Source: an uncultured Anaerolineae bacterium
Lineage (GTDB): Bacteria > Chloroflexota > Anaerolineae > J036 > Brachytrichaceae
Direction of reading: 5' to 3'
DNA: 64,000 nt
Assembly: GCA_937959265.1 (NCBI GenBank)
Contig: CALGMA010000006.1
Coordinates: 144,920 to 208,919, forward strand
Each line of letters starts with the position of its first letter. The stretch's first letter is position 1. Shown here piece by piece: positions 58,520-64,000 of the stretch. The position numbers and the translations under genes were made by a program. The notes under the pieces are model-generated. The model saw only the letters and a program-made list of their open reading frames with translations. It ran no database searches and was not told the DNA's origin.

Positions 58520-61500
58520 ATGCGCAAGCATCTACTAGCCCGCCTCGTGAGCCTCTTGCTCATTGCTTCGATCACGCTTGCTGGATGCAGCCAGCCTGCA
58601 CCCGAGCCCACCGCTAAGCCAAACGTCACGCCGCAGATCACCGCTCAGATCAACCCGCCTGCGACGCCTGGACCATCGCCTACCCCGAGACCGCTCGCCA
58701 ACCCCATTCTGGTGGACCGCGCTCCAGTCCGAGGCGAGGAGCTGCCGGTGGACAAGCCCATCGAACTGATCTTCGACCAACCGATGGATCGGCGCTCGGT
58801 GGAACGCGCCCTGAGCGTGCAGAGCAGCGACGGCGTCGCCGTCGCCGGCAAACTCGAATGGACGGGCGACAACCGCGCCGTGTTCAAGCCGAGCCAGAAC
58901 TGGGCGCGCGCGGCGCGCTACACCGTCTCGCTTTCAAGCGACGCGCGGAGCGCCAAGGGGCTGGCGCTGGCCCGGCCGGAGTCGTTCATCGTCAACACCA
59001 TCGGCGCGCTGGCCGTCGCGCAGACTATCCCCGCCGCCGGCGCGCAAGATGTCGCTGCCGACGCGACGATCACCGTGCTGTTCAACCGGCCGGTGGTTTC
59101 GCTGACCCTGCTCGACCAGCAGGCCGGCCTGCCTAAGCCAGTCACGTTCAATCCGCCGATCCCCGGCCGTGGGCAGTGGCTCAACACCAGCATCTACGTC
59201 TTTCAGCCGTCGCGGCCGCTGCAAGCCGGCGCGATCTACGAAGGCCGCGTCGCAGCCGGCCTGCGGGACACCACGGGCGCGCTGCTGGAGCGCGACTACA
59301 TTTGGACGTTCAGCGTAGCTGCGCCGGTCGTCAAGTTCATCACGCCTTCGGAGGGCGCAGAGAACATCGGCCTGCGTCAGCCCATCAGCGTCACGTTCAG
59401 CCAGAGGATGGATCGCGCGAGCGCCGAAGCCGCGTTCGTCATCGAGCCGCCGGTGCGCGGGTCGTTCCGCTGGGCCGATGAGTCGCCGCCCGATGCGTTC
59501 GCATCGGGGCAGCCCGGCGAATCTTCGCCTATGCCGACCCGGCAAACTGCCGGCGAGGTGATGGCCTTCGTGCCCGCAGAGGACTATCAGCGCGGACAGA
59601 CCTATACGGTGCGCGTGAAGGCCGGCGCGCGCGCTGCCGTCGGATCGGGCGCGACGTTTAACGAGGTGGCTACGACCTTCCGAACCGTCCCCCTGCCGTC
59701 CGTGGTGAGCACGCGCCCGGCCAACGGCCAAGATCGCGCTCTGGCCGACGACGGCTTCTCCATCCGCTTCAGCGCGCCGATGTCCGTGCCCACCGTCATC
59801 GCGAACCTGTCGTTCGATCCACCGGTCACGCTGACTGGTGTATACAGCTACTACGACGAGTTCAGCAACGAGTTCGCGCTCAACGTCAACCTCAAGCCGT
59901 CCACGGCTTATCGCGCGCGCATCGGCGGCGATGCGACCGACATCTACGGCGTCAAGATCGGCCAGGATGTTGAGGTGCGCTTCTCGACCGGCCCGCTGCC
60001 GCCGCTGGTGATCGTGCAGAGCGATGGATTGATCGGCACATACAACGCTGCGCAGCCTACGCAGTTGTTCGTGTTCCATCGCAACGTCACCCGATTGGAT
60101 TTCGCGCTGGCGTCGCTCACGCCGCAACAGTTCTACGACCTCACCGGCGCGTTCGACTCGTATAGAAACCTGCGCGCCTTCCAGCCCAATGCCGATCAGA
60201 TAGTGCGGCGGTGGTCGGCGATGACATCGGCCGGCTTGAACGAATCGGCCAATTACAAGGCTTTGCTGAGCGAGGACGGCGGCGCATTACCGACCGGCAT
60301 CTACCTGCTCGAAGTGAGCGCGCCGGAGTTGGTCGCCCTTGACCGCGAATTCCAGCCTGTGCGTCACATCCTCATCGTCACCAACGTGCACATTGGCCTA
60401 AAGCGCGGCGACCGCGAAGGGTTGGCCTGGGTGACGAACTTGAACACGGGCGCGCCATTACCGGGCGTGGCCGTCTCCTTCCGCGACGCTGCGTTCGCCG
60501 AGATCGCTTCCGGCGTCACCGGCGCCGGCGAGGAAGCCGGCCAAGCCTTTGTCATCTTCCCTGAGAGCTACCGACCCTACCAAACGCTCTACGCGCTGGT
60601 GGGCGAGCCGGGCGCATCAGGCCCATTTGGCGTCGCCTGGAGCGAGATGTCCTACGGCATCAACATCTACGACTTCAACCTGCCCGGACGCTACCAGGCC
60701 GAGCCGTTCTTCGCCTACGTTTACACCGACCGCCCGATCTATCGCCCCGGTCAGATGGTGTTCTATAAGGGCATCGTGCGGCGCGACGACGACGCGCGCT
60801 ATGCGTTGCCGGCAGATGTGACCCAGGTCGGCCTTGCCATCTTCAACGGCCAAGGGCAACAGGTGTTCAGCGCGACCGCGCCGCTGGACGCCAACGGCGG
60901 CTTCAACGGCCAGTTCGCCCTGGACAACGGCGCATCTACCGGCCAGTACTACATTCAGGCCTGTGTCCCCAGGCCAAATCCCAATAAGGATGATCCGCCG
61001 TGCAGCTACTACGGCGTTTCGTTTTTCGTCGCCGCGTATCGCGCGCCGGAATTCGAGGTGACGGCCGCGGCGGACAAGGCCGACTACCTCGACGGCGAGA
61101 CGATCAACGCCACCTTCGACGCCAAATACTTCTTTGGCGGGAATGTGGCCGGCGCGAAGGTGCGCTGGTCGTTGCTTGCGACGGATTACTTCTTCGACCG
61201 CTACACCGGCGCAGGCGGCTATACCTTTGGCGACTTCGACTATAGCCCGCGCCGCTTCTTCGGCTTCAGCGAGTTGATCGCCGGCGGCGAGGGCGTCACC
61301 GACGCGCAGGGCCGCTTCACGCTGCGCTTGCCGGCCGACCTCAGCAAGCGCAAGACCAGCGCGCGCTTTACCCTGGAGGCGAGCGTGACCGATGTCAATG
61401 ACCAGAGCGTCTCGGCGCGGGTCGGCGTTGTCGCGCACAAAGGCTTGTCCTACATCGGCGTTGCGCCGCGCGGCTATGTCTTTAGCGCCGGCGAAGAAGT

Positions 61501-64000
61501 CGTGGCCGAGGTGATCTCGGTGGGTTGGGACGGTCGGCCCGCGCCGAACCGGCCGGTCGTCGTTTCGTTTAACCGCCGCGCGTGGTTCACCACGCAGGAG
61601 CAGGACCCTTACGGAGGTTTGTACTACACCTCCCTGCCCAGCGACACCGAGGTGTTCTCGATCACCGTTACGACCGATGCTGAAGGCCGGGCGATGGCCG
61701 GCTTCCGGCCGCAGGAGGGCGGCGAATATCACATCGTCGCCGCCGCCCCCGCCGGTGAAGCGCCGTCCGTGGCTGCCGGGGCGTCAGTCTACGTCTCGTC
61801 GGATCGCGCCTACGTGGCCTGGCGCGTCGAGAACAACGACCGCATCGAGCTGAAGGCCGACAAGCCCAGCTACCAAGTGGGCGAGACGGCGCGCGTGCTG
61901 GTGCCGTCGCCCTTCCAGGGCGCAGCCACTGCGCTGCTGACGATTGAGCGCAGCGGCTTCATCCAACGCAAGACCCTCACCCTGCGCAGCAACAGCGACG
62001 TGCTCGACATCCCCATCGAGCCGAGCTTTGCGCCGAACGTCTACGTCTCGGTGATGCTCGTCAAAGGGGTGAGCGGCGACAACCCCGTGCCGGCCTATCG
62101 CTTAGGCTACACCCAGTTCGCGGTGGATCCGGCGCAATTCGCCCTGAACATCGAGATCACCCCCGACCGGACGCAGTACGCCCCGCGCGACACGGCCACC
62201 TATGACATCCGCGTGACCGACGTGGCCGGCCAGCCAGTGCAGGCCGAACTGTCGCTGGCCCTGGTGGATAAAGCCGTGCTCAGCCTGGCCGAGCCAAACG
62301 TCGAGCCGATCCTCGATGCGTTCTACGGCCGGCGCCCGCTCAGCGTGCGCACGGCCAGCACGCTCAACGTGAACGTGGATCGCATCACCGCCAAGGTGAC
62401 GGCGGCCGAAGCCAAAGGCGGCGGCGGGGGCGGCGAAGCGCTCGCCGACGCGCAATTCACCCGCCGCAACTTCAAGGACACCGCCTACTGGAACGCCGTG
62501 GTGCAGACCGGCGCCGACGGCCGGGCGCGCGTGCAGATTATCCTGCCCGACAACCTGACGACGTGGCGGATGACCGCGCGCGCCATCACCCCCGATACCC
62601 GCGTGGGCGAGGCGATCAACGAGGTCGTCTCGACCAAACCGCTGCTCGTGCGGCCGGTGACCCCGCGCTTCTTCGTCGCCGGCGACACAGTCACCATCGG
62701 CGCAGTGGTGAACAACAACACCACCGCCGACCTTGACGCGCAGGTCGCCCTCGTCTCCACCGGCCTCACGCTGATCGGGGGAAGCGCCATCCAGCGGGTC
62801 AACGTGAAGGCCGGCAGCGCTGCGCGCGTGGATTGGACGGTGACCGTGCAGGAGCCGCCGATCGGCGCGGCGGCCTCGTCCGAGATCACCATGACGGTGG
62901 CCGGCGGCGGCTTACAGGATAGCGCGCAGCCCGGCGTCTTCGGCGCGCCGAACGGCATCCCCATCCTGCGCTATGCTGCGCCGGAGACGGTTGGCACGGC
63001 GGGCGACCTGGGCGAGCCGGGGCGCAAGCTCGAGCTGATTGCGCTGCCGCCACGGCTGGACACCGGCCAGGGCGATTTGACCGTCCGCGTGGATACCGGC
63101 CTCGGCGCTGCTGCGGCGAAGGGCATGGAGGCGCTGGAAGCCTATCCCTACGAGAGCGCCGATTGGGCGGCCTCACGCTTGATCGTGAGCCTGGCGCTGG
63201 CGCAGGCCGGCGTCCAGGCCGACGACCTCGCTGCGTTGCGGAATAACGTCGCGGCAACGTTGCAACGTCTCTACAGCCAGCAAAACAGCGACGGCGGCTG
63301 GGGGTGGTGGGGCGGCAACGCAAGCGACCCGATCATCAGCGCCCATGTCATGCTAGCCATGGCGCGCGCGCAGCAGGCCGGCTTCCTGGTGGACGAAGGC
63401 ACCCTGAACCGCGCGCACAACTACCTGAGCGAGCAGCTCAAGCCGCCCAGCGCGCTGACCGATGCGACTGCCGCCAATCGGCAGGCCTACATCTTGTTCG
63501 CGCAGGCCGAAGCCCAACGCGGCGACAGCGGCCGGTTGGGCGCGCTCTACGAAAGTCGCGCCAAGCTCAGCCACTACGGCCAGGCGCTGCTGGCCATGGC
63601 CCTGGACAAGGTGAACCCCGGCGATAGCCGAGTCAAAACGCTGCTGGCGGATATTCAGTCGGCGGCGATCGCCAGCGCGACCGGCGTTTCGTGGCAAGAG
63701 CGCGAGCGCGACTGGGCTAATTTCTTCAGCGACACGCGCAGCACGGCCATCGTGTTGGCGGCCCTCGCGCGACTCGATGCGCGCAGCGCCCTCGCGCCCA
63801 ACGTCGTGCGCTGGCTAATGGCTGCGCGCGACGGCAGCGGCTGGTCTACTACGCAGGAGACCGAGTGGGCGATCGTCGCCTTTGCCGAATGGATTCAGGC
63901 GACCGATGAGCGCCGCAGCGCCTTCGAGTGGCGGGCGACGCTGAACGACCAGAGCCTGCTGCGCGGCCAGGCCAACCCGCAAGGCGAGTCGGCGGAAGTC
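58520..64000 (+). CDS. Bacterial alpha-2-macroglobulin lipoprotein without thioester cysteine (3' end beyond window)
   Basis: The frame is open for 1,827 codons to the window end. The signal MRKHLLARLVSLLLIASITLAGCSQP has a lipobox (Cys23), then a Pro/Thr linker. Repeated Ig-like Big_5 domains follow (about residues 65-490, each with a motif such as IELIFDQPMDRRSV, ITVLFNRPVV, ISVTFSQRMDR, FSIRFSAPMS). MG domains come next, including YVYTDRPIYRPGQMVFYKGIVR and the A2M segment YWNAVVQTGADGRARVQIILPDNLTTWRMTARA. In the thioester domain the motif normally YPYGCxEQ reads YPYESADW (residues 1542-1549), so Cys is Ser1546. The later NSDGGWGWWGGNASDPIISAHVMLAMARAQ is typical. It is a periplasmic or surface protease trap or envelope protein. 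Confidence 0.93.
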   Translation, partial: MRKHLLARLVSLLLIASITLAGCSQPAPEPTAKPNVTPQITAQINPPATPGPSPTPRPLANPILVDRAPVRGEELPVDKPIELIFDQPMDRRSVERALSVQSSDGVAVAGKLEWTGDNRAVFKPSQNWARAARYTVSLSSDARSAKGLALARPESFIVNTIGALAVAQTIPAAGAQDVAADATITVLFNRPVVSLTLLDQQAGLPKPVTFNPPIPGRGQWLNTSIYVFQPSRPLQAGAIYEGRVAAGLRDTTGALLERDYIWTFSVAAPVVKFITPSEGAENIGLRQPISVTFSQRMDRASAEAAFVIEPPVRGSFRWADESPPDAFASGQPGESSPMPTRQTAGEVMAFVPAEDYQRGQTYTVRVKAGARAAVGSGATFNEVATTFRTVPLPSVVSTRPANGQDRALADDGFSIRFSAPMSVPTVIANLSFDPPVTLTGVYSYYDEFSNEFALNVNLKPSTAYRARIGGDATDIYGVKIGQDVEVRFSTGPLPPLVIVQSDGLIGTYNAAQPTQLFVFHRNVTRLDFALASLTPQQFYDLTGAFDSYRNLRAFQPNADQIVRRWSAMTSAGLNESANYKALLSEDGGALPTGIYLLEVSAPELVALDREFQPVRHILIVTNVHIGLKRGDREGLAWVTNLNTGAPLPGVAVSFRDAAFAEIASGVTGAGEEAGQAFVIFPESYRPYQTLYALVGEPGASGPFGVAWSEMSYGINIYDFNLPGRYQAEPFFAYVYTDRPIYRPGQMVFYKGIVRRDDDARYALPADVTQVGLAIFNGQGQQVFSATAPLDANGGFNGQFALDNGASTGQYYIQACVPRPNPNKDDPPCSYYGVSFFVAAYRAPEFEVTAAADKADYLDGETINATFDAKYFFGGNVAGAKVRWSLLATDYFFDRYTGAGGYTFGDFDYSPRRFFGFSELIAGGEGVTDAQGRFTLRLPADLSKRKTSARFTLEASVTDVNDQSVSARVGVVAHKGLSYIGVAPRGYVFSAGEEVVAEVISVGWDGRPAPNRPVVVSFNRRAWFTTQEQDPYGGLYYTSLPSDTEVFSITVTTDAEGRAMAGFRPQEGGEYHIVAAAPAGEAPSVAAGASVYVSSDRAYVAWRVENNDRIELKADKPSYQVGETARVLVPSPFQGAATALLTIERSGFIQRKTLTLRSNSDVLDIPIEPSFAPNVYVSVMLVKGVSGDNPVPAYRLGYTQFAVDPAQFALNIEITPDRTQYAPRDTATYDIRVTDVAGQPVQAELSLALVDKAVLSLAEPNVEPILDAFYGRRPLSVRTASTLNVNVDRITAKVTAAEAKGGGGGGEALADAQFTRRNFKDTAYWNAVVQTGADGRARVQIILPDNLTTWRMTARAITPDTRVGEAINEVVSTKPLLVRPVTPRFFVAGDTVTIGAVVNNNTTADLDAQVALVSTGLTLIGGSAIQRVNVKAGSAARVDWTVTVQEPPIGAAASSEITMTVAGGGLQDSAQPGVFGAPNGIPILRYAAPETVGTAGDLGEPGRKLELIALPPRLDTGQGDLTVRVDTGLGAAAAKGMEALEAYPYESADWAASRLIVSLALAQAGVQADDLAALRNNVAATLQRLYSQQNSDGGWGWWGGNASDPIISAHVMLAMARAQQAGFLVDEGTLNRAHNYLSEQLKPPSALTDATAANRQAYILFAQAEAQRGDSGRLGALYESRAKLSHYGQALLAMALDKVNPGDSRVKTLLADIQSAAIASATGVSWQERERDWANFFSDTRSTAIVLAALARLDARSALAPNVVRWLMAARDGSGWSTTQETEWAIVAFAEWIQATDERRSAFEWRATLNDQSLLRGQANPQGESAEV

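Overview
The window is about 64 kb of GC-rich, densely coded bacterial chromosome. It carries no rRNA, no tRNA that I can recognise, no insertion sequence, no prophage and no CRISPR array. The gene set suggests a member of the Chloroflexota, probably Anaerolineae-like: a DUF3090 and SCO1664-type kinase-like pair, an FhaA-type FHA protein, a decaprenyl-phosphate phosphoribosyltransferase homologue, two LytR-CpsA-Psr proteins, lipoproteins with Pro/Thr-rich linkers and a bacterial alpha-2-macroglobulin. This placement is inferred from gene content and not from a phylogenetic marker.

Layout. 0-9 kb: the end of a peptide ABC transporter operon, cysS with a PIN-TRAM protein, DUF3090 and SCO1664 kinase-like genes, folC, an LCP enzyme and galT. 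9-17 kb: a parallel beta-helix protein, glycerophosphodiesterase, UbiA-type prenyltransferase, FHA protein, SMP-30 lactonase, a glycoside hydrolase, a methyltransferase and pgeF. 17-24 kb: a run of small co-directional genes (four DinB-type proteins, BNR-repeat protein, ubiquitin-like MoaD protein ending in Gly-Gly, DHFR-like, monooxygenase, two flavin-fold proteins, DUF1905) that opens with a sigma70-type promoter carrying a LexA-like box. 24-31 kb: a selenium module. It has a selD gene whose catalytic residue is encoded by an in-frame UGA (selenocysteine), transcribed away from a PhnD/C/E-type transporter that resembles the putative selenate importers. 31-38 kb: an NrtR regulator, creatininase-like enzyme, phosphoesterase and MazG on the minus strand, then an FtsH-like protease and a patatin on the plus strand. 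38-47 kb: a secreted polymorphic-repeat protein, a K+/H+ antiporter, an ECF vitamin-type transporter, two peptidases and an SDR. 47-55 kb: argS, dcd, a YgeY-like hydrolase, HAD phosphatase, second LCP protein and an HD-CHAD protein. 55.1-55.5 kb: a non-coding stretch with a cluster of DnaA-box-like 9-mers. 55.5-64 kb: a translin-family protein, mtnP, TlpA thioredoxin, DUF2085 protein and a large alpha-2-macroglobulin that runs off the window.

Three themes cross the window. First, many genes have a TANNNT -10-like hexamer only 6-9 nt before the start codon and no Shine-Dalgarno sequence, which points to frequent leaderless mRNAs and helps to fix several starts, including the true start of selD upstream of its UGA. 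Second, selenium use is visible in the Sec-SelD, the putative selenate transporter and, less surely, a YgeY-like hydrolase. Third, short low-complexity and palindromic repeats lie between genes and appear to have entered two coding sequences (galT and mazG) in frame.

The most notable items are the UGA-containing selD with its transporter, the DnaA-box cluster as a possible replication origin, the arginyl-tRNA synthetase whose HIGH motif reads TIGT, the LexA-like box on a DinB gene, and the alpha-2-macroglobulin that lacks its thioester cysteine.
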